Below are positions 54,573-64,000 of a DNA stretch of 64,000 nt, in pieces. The notes under the pieces are model-generated. The model ran no database searches, was not told the origin of the DNA, and was given only the letters and a program-made list of their open reading frames with translations. The position numbers and the translations under genes are program-made. This stretch comes from Diadema setosum (Eukaryota; Echinodermata; Echinoidea; Diadematoida; Diadematidae), in contig CM067067.1 of NCBI GenBank assembly GCA_033980235.1, positions 23,746,603 to 23,810,602 of the forward strand. The letters are read 5' to 3'. The first letter of the stretch is position 1; each line of letters begins with the position of its first letter.

Positions 54573-55550
54573 ATATTTCGTTCATTCCATTTCATTTATT
54601 TCATTCTCATTTTTATTTTCATTTTTTTCTGTCAACAAAACATAACACAAAGTAAATAAAAAATTCAATCATAAGCATATATATAATACAAAGTATGACA
54701 ATCAATGATAATGAACAAACTTACAAAGATATGCACACATACTGGTATTACGAAGTTATGTTTGAAGGGTAAAAAATGAGAACTGAGAGGTCCACTAAAA
54801 AGCATTGCTTGTAGATTGTGGACCACTTTAAAATATCTTCAAAATATTATTATAATTACAAGTACATAATACATAATACAGAAAATAAGACAAAATGAAA
54901 CAAACAACAGAGACACAACAACATGACATGACTAAACTGAGGGGGATACGATTGAAAGGAATAGAGCAAAAACAAAATTAAAGGAAGAAAAAAAAAGAAA
55001 GAAGGATAGAGAGAATGCCTACATGCTGGACAGAGAAACGGAAAAGGGGATTGAGGAAGTATTTCGGACAGCTGGTGACTGCACGCAGCTGTGGAAAAAT
55101 TAAGGAAATAAAATATCGAATTTCATTACTTTATAATGCCGTTTTTCATTGTGAAAGGATGAATTCAATAACTGATGATGAACCTTATGTTTGCTGTAAC
55201 CTATATAGGTAATGAACATAAATATCTCATCCAGAATTTAACAAAAAAGATTTCAATTTGCGCTTAAAAGAATATAACGATAAAGAATTTTTCATTTCAG
55301 AATTTAATGAATTCAAAAATTTAGGGCCGGTGTATATAAATGTATCCTGAGCTAATAAGGTTCTGAAAAGGGGTAGATGAAACTCATTAGACCGCCTAGT
55401 AGGATAATCATGAAAACATTGATTTCGTGGAAACATTGAATTAAAAATATTGGGGAGAGCGTTTGTGTTGTAGTTGAACATGAATCGACAGTGTTGAAAA
55501 AGAAACAAATCTTTAATTTTTAAAATTTTGTACAGTATGTCCCCCCCCCC
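54573..55550 (-). mobile_element. 5'-truncated Crack/Daphne-like LINE
   Basis: Minus-strand C-terminus of the same LINE family as 42780-47340. Bases 55550-55227 encode ILKIKDLFLFQHCRFM, YPTRRSNEFHLPLFRTLLA and KFLNSLNSEMKNS, ending in LKSFLL. About 650 bp of matching 3' UTR follow, to about 54573. It stops abruptly upstream at a C/A run (55550-55562). Confidence 0.82.
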
Positions 55551-55661
55551 CCCAAAAAAAAAATACAATCAGATTTTCGCATTGATAACACCCAATATGA
55601 TTAAACTGTCTAAATGCTACTTCAGGGTCTTAAAATATAACATCTTAGCTCTATTTTGCAG

Positions 55662-55877
55662 AAAACCCCGTTCAATTTGGTTAAGCGGTCACAGAGAAAT
55701 GTGGATTGTTGCAAAGCATGTCAGGAGTCTGATTCTTCCAAGTTTAGCAGTTGGATGCTCTCGTGTGTGAACACAATAGACAGAACTTGGAGGGAAGAGA
55801 TTCCTGACATGCTCTGCAAAATTCCTCATTTCTCTTTGACCACTGAAGCAAATCGAGTGGGGTTTTCTGTAAGATGT
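55662..55877. mobile_element. Foldback MITE, ~216 bp
   Basis: The left arm (AACCCCGTTCAATTTGG, AAGCGGTCACAGAGAAATG, AGCATGTCAGGA) is mirrored by the right arm (GACATGCTCTGCAAAATTCC, CATTTCTCTTTGACCACT, CGAGTGGGGTT). Arms are about 90 bp around a loop of about 35 bp near 55745-55785. Non-coding. Confidence 0.65.
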
Positions 55878-56117
55878 GGGCAATGAGTTACAGTTTCATA
55901 CCCTGAAATTGTATTTGGATTGATTCATTATTTTTTAAGTTATCATTGCGGAGGGTACCGTTGTAATTTTTTTTTTTGGGGGGGGGGGGGGGACATACGG
56001 TATTTGATGAATAATGAATCGGAGTGGGAACGTGGCGAAACCCCACAGATAATACGAAGTACTTTTTTTCTGCAATAACAATAATTTATCTAATAAAATT
56101 TGATGGGCGCTGCCCCT
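55878..56117. other. Spacer with T/G homopolymers
   Basis: T10/G14 run at 55968-55993; nothing else recognised. Confidence 0.4.
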
Positions 56118-56543
56118 ATTTCGCGATCACTGTGAGATAATTGCTACAGCTCGCAAATTTCATCTGTAGCAACGAGAGCAATACATGGCAAGAAAATCAT
56201 GTCAAACAAAATCGATTGCGCTTCAGAATGTAATGGGAGTAGGGCCTATAACCAGGGAGATGATACACACCTCCCTGGCCTAACCGACAAAGAGAGAGGG
56301 AGAGAGAGGAGGGATGAATAATATATATGTGCACAATTACTCAGATGCCTCATTAGATAGGACATAAATATTTTACTGATGCGCCCATGAGTCTATTTTT
56401 TTTTTTCACTGGCACATAATAATGACACTCCAAACAAATGATCTCCGCTGCTAATGTGATGGTCTGCTGATGTTTTCGTTCTGGTTAGTTTTGTTTCCTG
56501 TTTATTTTATCCGTCATATTTCACCATCAAATATATACATATA

Positions 56544-56610
<67 letters not shown>

Positions 56611-56889
56611 GCATGTGTGTGTGTGTGTAAAATTATACTGATGATTAATATCTTTCATATAGCCAGATCACAAGGGGAGGTACAAAATTTGATGATGAGT
56701 ATTGAGGAGTATTTTAGGACCATTCTGTAAAGAAGAAGAAAATAAGATAGCAATTAAAAGAGGAACAGTTTGAATGCATTTGTTAAAGTGGGAATATAAG
56801 AAATGATACAAGCTGAGAATGGACCGTGATCTATTTTTTTTTTTTTGCTTGTTTTCTGGTACATGTATTTGCAAGTTATTGTCATACCG

Positions 56890-56921
<32 letters not shown>

Positions 56922-56965
56922 CTTGTTCTTGTTCTTGTTGTTTTTGCTTTCCGCCGCTTCCACAG
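56118..56965 (+). repeat. Segmental duplication, copy 2, first part
   Basis: Direct copy of 33658-34004, 34603-34945 and 35299-35394, with (TA)n at about 56545-56602 and (TTG)n at 56890-56940. It lacks the MITE and the L2 fragment present in copy 1. Confidence 0.9.
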
Positions 56966-57644
56966 ACTCACTAACGAGATGAGTGAGACCCAATTATAGA
57001 GTGCGCACCTCGCCACGCTCTACACTTTGAGCTCTAATTTTCGATTATTCCACTGTTTGGATACAGGAGACTGGAATTTGATATTTATACTTCTTGGCAT
57101 ACTGGTTTTTCCTGTAGTCTGTGGATCTCAGAGAGGTAAACCGATTCTATAACTCGATTTTCATCTCACTACCTGGAAGGAAAGCACTGCGTCTTCAGTC
57201 CCTTCGGCCTAATGTAGTCCCATCACGTTATAGTACTTGTTAGTACATACGTACGATGTTCACGAACATATTGACAGGACGTTTGCGACGCATACATATA
57301 TCCAGGATGATGTAACATACGACGGTTGTTTTCCTATCCTGCACCAGACATGGTAACTATGTGATACTTGCCGATATTATATGAGATCTGTGATATGTGA
57401 TTAGTCGTCGAGTCATCCTAAGTGTCTCCCTATACCACATGACTTTGATGAATATGGAACACGTGCCTCGTTTGATATATCACCAATATTTCCATACTTC
57501 GTGATACCACATCGCCCTTTGCGAATATTACCTGGAATAACTGACCGAAATCTTTTGATACTGTGGACGGCTCTGTTTTTATCATCTTGTGTTCACAGTG
57601 TTCTGAGATTTGCTATATTTCGCAGTTTCATTTGACCCGCCATT
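56966..57644 (+). promoter_or_regulatory. 5' UTR of the CR1 LINE
   Basis: 679-bp leader without TATA box, more GC-rich than the flanks. As in other CR1 elements it is expected to hold the internal promoter; no specific site was identified. Confidence 0.45.
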
Positions 57645-58412
57645 ATGGCGACCCCGGGTAAGCTTGACGATGTGGAATGCATTGCTGACGCAGTCTTAAA
57701 GCGATACATAAAGGGTGAAGAATTCCTGAATTCTATTCGTCAAGCAGTGCGTGACGCCATAAAGGGTGAACTAGACGACATGATGCGACGAATTGAAGTC
57801 AGTGAAGGAAGGATTATCGACCTGGAGTCCCAGCTGAACAGCAACACAAAGGAGATCGCGAACCTCAAGTCCATCGTTGAAAGACAACGCTCAGCTCTGG
57901 ACAAGGTTGGGCGAGCTGCTAACATCCAGGAACAATACTCCAGACGAAATTGCCTCCGTTTTCACGGCATACAGGAATCAGCTGGTGAGGACACTGACGA
58001 GATCATTTGCCGCATAGCCAGGGAGAAGTTGAAGGTTGAATTGTCCAAGAATGACATCGAGAGGTCCCATCGACTTCCTGCGAAGAAGAGTGAGGACGAC
58101 TCACGCTCAGGAAGCAGGGTGACACGCAACAGTAGGCGCAATGAAAGGCCTCGAACAATCATCGTCAAATTTGTTTCCTATCGCATGCGCAGCATGATCC
58201 TATCCAAACGCCGTGTCCTCAAAGGAACGAAAATGGGGATTGAGGAAGACTTGACAAAAAGCAACGCCCAGCTACTCCAAAAAACGAAGTCTTGCAGGAA
58301 AGTCCTTGCAGCCTGGACATCGGATGGCAGGGTTCTTGCCCTCCTCCCAGCAAGCGGGGGGAAGACAGTCAAAAGAGTTATAACCCACGAAAGTGATTTA
58401 GACAGAATATGA
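57645..58412 (+). CDS. CR1 ORF1: coiled-coil RNA-binding protein (255 aa)
   Basis: Starts at ATG 57645. Residues about 35-95 are a coiled coil (GELDDMMRRIEVSEGRIIDL and following heptads). At about 97-150 is an L1-ORF1-type RRM-like core (EQYSRRNCLRFHGI, ERSHRLPAK). A Ser/Arg-rich linker follows, then RTIIVKFVSYRMRSMILSKR and a basic C-terminal region. Family members bind and chaperone the LINE RNA. It lies 186 bp upstream of ORF2 on the same transcript. It is unrelated in detail to the 332-aa protein at 52193-53191 although the plan is shared. Confidence 0.85.
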   Translation: MATPGKLDDVECIADAVLKRYIKGEEFLNSIRQAVRDAIKGELDDMMRRIEVSEGRIIDLESQLNSNTKEIANLKSIVERQRSALDKVGRAANIQEQYSRRNCLRFHGIQESAGEDTDEIICRIAREKLKVELSKNDIERSHRLPAKKSEDDSRSGSRVTRNSRRNERPRTIIVKFVSYRMRSMILSKRRVLKGTKMGIEEDLTKSNAQLLQKTKSCRKVLAAWTSDGRVLALLPASGGKTVKRVITHESDLDRI

Positions 58413-58598
58413 CCCAATAGGCTATCATCACTTTCTCATTTCAATCGGTAAAAACGAGGGATTATTGATCATCGGTGCAGTTTGTGTATGATTTTGTAAA
58501 ACGACCCTATTTGTTATTTGTATGACTGTAAATGCGAATAATAATTTGTGATATTTTTGTTGATGTTTTAGTTTTGTTGGTTGATAAGTATAGTTCAC

Positions 58599-61500
58599 AT
58601 GGTACGGAGTTCATACCCGTGCGTGTGCTGCTCTAGATCTGTGAAAAATAATCAAAAGGGATTACAATGCACTAGATGTAAAAAATGGGTTCACATCCAA
58701 TGTGGTGGAGTAGATGAAAGGGATTATGATGATATGGGATGTGTATTTTTAAACTGGGAATGTCCTCAATGCGTTGTGAAACACTCACCTAGTTTTATAG
58801 GTGATATAGAATTAGCTGATACAATCAATGGTGATACCGTAAACGATGCAAGTACGACATCCTGTTCACAATGTATTCCGAATAATTGTTTAAAATATGA
58901 TGAATTAAATATAAAGGGTTTGAAGATTTTGCATCTAAATGTACACAGTCTCCTCGCGAAGTTATCGGAAATCAAACTGCTTTTGAGTCAGAATGATGTA
59001 CATATACTTTCATTAAATGAAACTTGGCTTGATGATTCAATATTTGATAGCGAGATATGTATTGAAGGCTATCGAGTCCTAAGAAAAGACAGAAACAGAC
59101 ATGGAGGAGGCGTAGTTATATATATGAAAATGAATTTGAATTATTCAATTTTACAACACGATTCCTTGAGACATTTAGAGGCCATACCAATCATAGTTGG
59201 AGAACAGTGTCCGAAATCTTTTATTTTTGTATCATGGTACAGACCACCAAACACTTCAGTTTGTATTTTTGATTATTATGAGCAATTGGTGTCTTTTTTA
59301 GACAGCTTTAACAAAAATATTTTTATTGTGGGGGATTTGAATTGTGATATTTCGAAAAAGAACGTAACTAATGAAACCAAACATCTTAATGAAATAAACA
59401 GTTTGTATTCATTGAAACAAATAAATGGTAACATATGTACAAGAATAACAAATGATTCGTCTACCCTTATCGATCATATGTTATCAAATGCTCCAGATAT
59501 TGTATCTGTGTATGGAGTAAAGCATACTGGCATAAGTGATCACTCATTATGTTTTATGGTTCTGAAATGTCACGTCAAAGATAAAGGGCCCCGTACACTT
59601 AATTACAGAAGTATGAAATATTTTGACCACAATTCATTCATTCGTAGCCTACAGTCCCAACCATGGTTCGAAGTGTATGATATAGAAGATATAAATGAAG
59701 CAGCTTTTCATTTTGAAAAATTGTTATTGTCGGTGATTGACAAACATATGCCTATTCGTGAAAAACGAGTTAAGAAAACTTCTTCTCCTTGGATGTGTAG
59801 TGAAATTATCAATCTTATTTATAAAAGAGACAAACTGAAGGAAAAAGTGAATAAGCTTAAAAGGATGATATTGATTGAATCTGATGGAAATAAAGTAATA
59901 TCATTGGAAAATAGATTGAATGATTTGTGGAATGAGTATAAGAAACTTCGTAATGCTGTTACTTTGAAAATAAGAAAACGAAAGAGATCTTTTTTTGCTG
60001 AAAAATTATCGGCAGCTAACACATCTGGTGAGATGTGGAATATCATAAAAACAGTGTTGCCTAGAGATGTTTCTGGCATGTGTGAATCAGTTACAGGTAG
60101 TAGAGATCAAGATAAATCCAATGAATTTAATACATTTTTCGCCAATGTTGGTAGAGATTTGGCTGCAAACATCCCGAATGTCCATGACGCTTCAATACAA
60201 GAATTTGACAATGTGTATGAACCGATTGATTCGTTCTCATTGCAACTTGTCAGGTATGAAGAAGTGTTTAAAGTAATTCGTGGTATGAAAAATAAGAAAT
60301 CTTCAGGACTTGATGGTATTTCTATGTATATGTTAAAAATGGCTGCTTCTGTTATAGTGTACTCCCTTACTCATCTGATAAACAGGTCATTGTCTGAAGG
60401 CATTATTCCGTTACGATGGAAACAGGCAAAGATTATACCACTATTCAAATCTGGTAACAAGCGTCTCCCGGAAAACTACCGTCCCATTTCTATTCTTTGT
60501 TCTGTTTCTAAAATCATTGAAAAAATCGTCCATAAGCAACTATCTCGTTTCATAAAATTGAATGGTTTACTTTCACCAAACCAATCTGGCTTTAGAGAAA
60601 AGCATTCGACTACCACTTCACTGTTAAAACTGACGGATGACTGGTTACACGCCATTGATAGAGGCAAGTACACTGGGGCGGTTTTTATTGACATGAAAAA
60701 GGCGTTTGACACCGTGGAGCATTGCACAATGATAAAGAAGCTGCACTCTATTGGAGTTTCCGATGAAAGCCTTCGCTGGTTTGAGAATTACTTGTCTGGT
60801 CGACAAATGCGTACATACTTTTGTAATACAATGTCAGATCCCCTGGAAGTGTGTTACGGAGTACCACAAGGTTCCATTTTGGGGCCTCTCCTCTTTACAA
60901 TTTATATCGATGACATTGTCAAACAGATTGAAGTGTGCCGTATTCATCTTTATGCAGATGACACTATTTTATACTTTTCTCATTCTGATATTAATCAAAT
61001 TGAACAGGCTATCAACATTGATTTGAATGGCATCAATAGATGGATGTGTTTAAATAAGTTGAGTTTGAATGTTGATAAAACTGAATGTTTGTTGATAGGA
61101 TCACCCGCAATGTTAAAAAGATGCAATATGATAAATGTACAGGTAATTGGTAAGCGTATTCAGTCCAAACAAACAGTGAAATATCTCGGAGTTATAATTG
61201 ATCAAGAATTAAAATGGAATATTCATATCGAAACATTGTGTTTGAAGATAGGTAATTTGATAAGGTTTTTGGGTCGTCTTCGTTTTAATTTAAATGAACA
61301 AAGTATGAGGATAATCTATAATTCTGTAATTAAACCTTTGTTTGATTATGCAGATGTACTTTATGATTCTGCCCATAAGAAGTATACTGATCGATTACAG
61401 AAATTACAGAATAGAGCGGGGAGAATGATCCTGAGAGTCAGTCCGTATATGCATGTTTCAAATCACGTTATTCATCAGACACTAAATTGGGAATCCTTAA

Positions 61501-61784
61501 AAACACGTCGCTTAAAGCATATTTTGTTAATGGTATTTAAAACTCTAAATGATTTCAGCGCTCCTTATTTATTGGACCGGTTTAATTTTGTATCTCATCA
61601 ATATTCTTTACGATCTTATGGAAGATTGACGCTGTCAAAGCCTAAAACAGAGTACTGTAGACGTATGTTCGCATACCGTGGGGCATCAATGTACAATACT
61701 GTTCCCTTGGATATAATATCTTCATCATCATGTAATTCCTTTAAGAAAGCTATAAATAATTATGTATTACATTGGATTTTATGA
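58599..61784 (+). CDS. CR1 ORF2: PHD finger, endonuclease, reverse transcriptase (1061 aa)
   Basis: The first ATG is at 58599 (the frame is open from 58581 but only via TTG). Residues 8-60 form a PHD-type zinc finger (C8, C11, C24, C27, H32, C35, then C-P-Q-C). The endonuclease spans about 105-320 (HLNVHSLLAKLSE, NETWLDD, GGGVVIYM, VGDLNCDIS, GISDHSL). The RT spans about 560-800 (KKSSGLDGI, NYRPISILCSVSKIIEKI, FREKHSTTTSLL, DMKKAFDTVEH, GVPQGSILGPLLF, YADDTI). The C-terminal region has KYLGVIIDQELKWN and LQNRAGRMIL. All catalytic boxes are present. It shares the N-terminal PHD layout with the LINE at 1643-4870 but is clearly a different family. Confidence 0.93.
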   Translation: MVRSSYPCVCCSRSVKNNQKGLQCTRCKKWVHIQCGGVDERDYDDMGCVFLNWECPQCVVKHSPSFIGDIELADTINGDTVNDASTTSCSQCIPNNCLKYDELNIKGLKILHLNVHSLLAKLSEIKLLLSQNDVHILSLNETWLDDSIFDSEICIEGYRVLRKDRNRHGGGVVIYMKMNLNYSILQHDSLRHLEAIPIIVGEQCPKSFIFVSWYRPPNTSVCIFDYYEQLVSFLDSFNKNIFIVGDLNCDISKKNVTNETKHLNEINSLYSLKQINGNICTRITNDSSTLIDHMLSNAPDIVSVYGVKHTGISDHSLCFMVLKCHVKDKGPRTLNYRSMKYFDHNSFIRSLQSQPWFEVYDIEDINEAAFHFEKLLLSVIDKHMPIREKRVKKTSSPWMCSEIINLIYKRDKLKEKVNKLKRMILIESDGNKVISLENRLNDLWNEYKKLRNAVTLKIRKRKRSFFAEKLSAANTSGEMWNIIKTVLPRDVSGMCESVTGSRDQDKSNEFNTFFANVGRDLAANIPNVHDASIQEFDNVYEPIDSFSLQLVRYEEVFKVIRGMKNKKSSGLDGISMYMLKMAASVIVYSLTHLINRSLSEGIIPLRWKQAKIIPLFKSGNKRLPENYRPISILCSVSKIIEKIVHKQLSRFIKLNGLLSPNQSGFREKHSTTTSLLKLTDDWLHAIDRGKYTGAVFIDMKKAFDTVEHCTMIKKLHSIGVSDESLRWFENYLSGRQMRTYFCNTMSDPLEVCYGVPQGSILGPLLFTIYIDDIVKQIEVCRIHLYADDTILYFSHSDINQIEQAINIDLNGINRWMCLNKLSLNVDKTECLLIGSPAMLKRCNMINVQVIGKRIQSKQTVKYLGVIIDQELKWNIHIETLCLKIGNLIRFLGRLRFNLNEQSMRIIYNSVIKPLFDYADVLYDSAHKKYTDRLQKLQNRAGRMILRVSPYMHVSNHVIHQTLNWESLKTRRLKHILLMVFKTLNDFSAPYLLDRFNFVSHQYSLRSYGRLTLSKPKTEYCRRMFAYRGASMYNTVPLDIISSSSCNSFKKAINNYVLHWIL

Positions 61785-62200
61785 TAATGATCACGTATCT
61801 CTGTATTATGTAAAATATTATGTTATATGGGGAGGGCTGCGGGTGGGGGAGGGAACATTGTATTTTGGTAGTCGGTATGGGGGTATCATTTTCATAAGTT
61901 GTTTTTTTTTTGTAATGTTGTTTTAGTTGATTTTGTACACTGATGTATCATTTTGTTTTTCGCATCATATCATTATGTGTAAGTAAGCTTGTGTATAATT
62001 AGTTTTTATTGTATGGAGTTTCGACTATTGTAATTTTTTGTTCATGTGAAGTTGGACCCCTCGGAAGACCAGCACGGCCATGAAGGCCGAGCTGAGAAGG
62101 GCAATCCATCCGTTTCTCTTCAGTTACATATTCCAGTTGCATTGTATCATTGTTATCTTTTTATCTTATACGGTGAATAAATAAACAAACAAACAAACAG
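61785..62200 (+). other. 3' UTR and tail of the CR1 LINE
   Basis: Contains GGACCCCTCGGAAGACCAGC (62054-62073), a GGCC-atgaa-GGCC hairpin (62077-62089) and GCAATCC, then an (AAAC)n tail at 62180-62200. This 3' core recurs in the SINE at 63318-63672. Confidence 0.75.
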
Positions 62201-62780
62201 CACTTCCGCATTGCTACTATGATGTGTCTTATTGCATGAGGGGGAAAAAAAACCCGGCAATTTACAGGTAGGCCAAATTTATTTAAACGTGAATAAAAGC
62301 TGAAACCCGAGAGCTGAAGGCTTGGGAAGGGGGGGGGGGGGGGGGGGGAGTGCGGGGTGAAGGACTGGTATGCATGCAGGCTGTGCATTTCCGTTCTCGC
62401 AAATGGCTTCGATTGGGGATGTTGTATTTTTTTTTTCCTCCTTTCTTCTTCTTCGGGCAGCCGACGAGGCTTTATTTTCTTCCTCTTCTTTTTCTTCTTC
62501 TTCTTTGCGCGACTGTGTGCCCGTTTGCTCAGAGTGTTTAAAGAAAATGTAAAGCTAGAGCTACATGTATAAATGTATAGACACACGTATGTGCGCATGC
62601 TTGTGATCTGCGTGTGGGCAAATAGTATTTCAGACTGTTCCAGTAGGAAAATTCGGAAATATGTACATGACTGTATTCTTGATAGTGTGTCTGCTCCTAA
62701 CAATTCATGGTTTGTTTGTTTTTTTTCGTATTTGTTTAACTGAATTTAGATTTTATTTCTGATCCGATTTTTCGATTTTA
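62201..62780 (+). repeat. Segmental duplication, copy 2, second part
   Basis: Continues copy 2 after the CR1 insertion. It matches in turn 35395-35470, 36029-36107, 41793-41946 and 54295-54572. It preserves the empty sites of the TTAA MITE (single TTAA at 62283-62286), the 5.7-kb composite block (junction near 62365) and the 12.35-kb TIR element (within the CTT repeat near 62490). Confidence 0.9.
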
Positions 62781-63317
62781 ATTGATCGGTTTACAGCAAG
62801 AAAAAAAGAAAATGTTTAGTTTTCTGTGTTTTTTTCTTCAAGAAACAAGTGGTGACAATGTGTCCAATTGCCTTGAGAAAATCATCGTGTCCCCAGTTGT
62901 GCGCACTTTGCGATAGTATGTGCGTTGAAAACAAAAACAAAAACAAAAAACGAAAAACAAAAACGGATTTCGTTTTTATAGTCAAAGGATTCAATGTAGG
63001 ATATATTTCTGTCAAATGTTTGTGCATAATATTGTTTGTCTTTGTACAATGTTTTGTTTTGTGAATGTGATTATGTGAATGTGTATTTTGTGGCACCGAA
63101 CGAAACTCGAATAAAGAACTCGAAAAAAAAGTGTGTGTGTGACAGACAGAAAGGGGGTAGGTAAATGAAATAACGCATACATTCCTTTTATATGAGTATC
63201 GCCATACGCCACATCGAATCCACTTAGTTTCAGTTTACATATTAACGGGTGGACGTCTTTCAAAAATCAAACGATGTGTAAGTGTATATTATTGCAACTT
63301 CCATTTCAACTTTCATT
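62781..63317. other. Non-coding stretch
   Basis: A-rich CAAAAA tracts near 62930-62960; nothing recognised. Confidence 0.4.
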
Positions 63318-63672
63318 ATGTTGTTGTTGTTCATTTTCCATCTGTGAAGATGGCTGGATAGCCCATATTCAGCTAAACTAAGCTGGTCTTCCATGGGGTC
63401 CAGTTGGATGTGGAATGGGACCACTTCACCGGGTTAGACACCCTGCTCTTTGCGATGAATGAATGAAGCGGGATCTTTTGCGTGCATGAGCTGTGACTCT
63501 CTCATACACGGGACCTCCATTTTATGTCCTATCCGAGGGACAGAGTGTTTTGCCTCTTGCTAGAGGGGACGGTATGTTTACACACAACATTGCTCAGTCC
63601 AGACTCGGGTTCGAACCCGGGCCGCGTGATCGTGAGGCAGACGCGCTACCGACTGAGCCAACTCACCGCCCT
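63318..63672 (-). mobile_element. tRNA-derived SINE with CR1-like 3' core
   Basis: On the minus strand the head reads GGGCGGTGAGTTGGCTCAGT with A box TGGCTCAGTCGGT and B box GGTTCGAACCC (63619-63609). An unrelated body follows, then a 3' region with GGACCCCATGGAAGACCAGC (63400-63381) and GGGCTATCC, ending in (CAA)n at about 63330-63318. The 3' region aligns with the 3' end of the CR1 at 62054-62110. That is the usual way a SINE borrows a partner LINE's reverse transcriptase. Confidence 0.88.
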
Positions 63673-64000
63673 CAAACCATTGCAATCAACTGTACCAAAG
63701 TCTATAGCATAGTGATATAGCAGTAAATTATAAATTTAGGTACATACATCCATTGAAAAATGATGGATTTAGCGCCTTTTAGAAGCAAACTCTTCTTATA
63801 TATAAAATATATAATATCACACATATACATACTGTATACATATAATATATAATGGATATTCATATACATATTACATGTACATGTATAATACATGTATATA
63901 ATTACAATACATTGAATAAGTTATAATGGCATGAAAATTGCGCTCGCTATCTGTTAACTGGTAGTCTGTTTTCCAGACCCTTTGTCAACTGGACTCCTCG
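63673..64000. other. AT-rich stretch with degenerate ATAC repeats
   Basis: Nothing coding; TATA/ATACAT-rich tract at about 63795-63905. Confidence 0.5.

Larger units (their letters stand above)
56966..62200 (+). mobile_element. Full-length CR1 LINE with two intact ORFs
   Basis: 5.2-kb element: 5' UTR 56966-57644, ORF1, a 186-bp gap, ORF2, 3' UTR and an (AAAC)n tail ending at 62200. The insertion point is fixed by copy 1, where CTTCCACAG and CACTTCCGC are adjacent (35394/35395). Any target duplication is short (ACAG at most). Both ORFs are unbroken, so this copy is the best candidate for current activity in the window. Confidence 0.92.

Overview
The window is eukaryotic and reads as repeat-dense intronic or intergenic DNA from a marine invertebrate, most likely an echinoderm or a similar non-vertebrate deuterostome. 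That placement is an inference from the mix of CR1, L2, Crack/Daphne-like and Tx1-like LINEs, the 2A-like peptide in an L2 element, tRNA-headed SINEs, many MITEs and abundant microsatellites. There are no bacterial or organellar genes. Only two short minus-strand segments (27833-27727 and 11439-11308) look like host exons. The second resembles the start of a Cys-loop receptor ligand-binding domain. If both belong to one gene, most of 11.3-27.7 kb is a single intron.

Layout: (1) 1-7255 is a decayed minus-strand Tx1/L1 LINE split by a 4.37-kb insertion with an exact 11-bp target duplication; the insertion holds an intact PHD-finger CR1-like LINE and a foldback array of tRNA-derived SINE units. 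(2) 7716-9835 holds three copies of a ~690-bp TIR element, one nested in another. (3) 11.9-19.4 kb is a 1.9-kb-per-arm inverted duplication of a decayed protein-coding repeat; the right arm is split by a nearly complete L2 LINE whose protein begins with a signal-peptide-like leader and a 2A-like motif. (4) 20.5-33.6 kb is non-coding: a 2.3-kb repeat rich in DR1 and CRE-like motifs, a forkhead-motif-rich array, TTAA-type MITEs and simple repeats. (5) 33.66-62.8 kb contains two direct copies of an ancestral ~1.5-kb sequence. Each was expanded by different insertions, so each copy serves as the empty site for the other. Copy 1 received several MITEs, a truncated L2, a 5.7-kb composite block (nested Harbinger-like MITEs plus a decayed LINE) and a 12.35-kb element with long terminal inverted repeats built from short subterminal repeats. 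Copy 2 received a full-length CR1 LINE with two open ORFs. (6) 63.3-63.7 kb is a tRNA-headed SINE whose 3' core matches the 3' end of that CR1.

Functionally the window is a stack of mobile elements. The autonomous or recently autonomous ones are the CR1 at 56966-62200 (intact ORF1 and ORF2), the CR1-like element at 1350-5000 (intact ORF2), the L2 at 15333-19145 (two frameshifts) and a Crack/Daphne-like LINE at 42780-47340 (two frameshifts). The non-autonomous ones are the SINEs, MITEs and the giant TIR element, for which no transposase is visible. The strongest leads are the 12.35-kb TIR element, a 27-bp foldback insertion with a perfect 8-bp target duplication, the signal-peptide-plus-2A L2 protein, and the SINE/CR1 pair sharing a 3' end.
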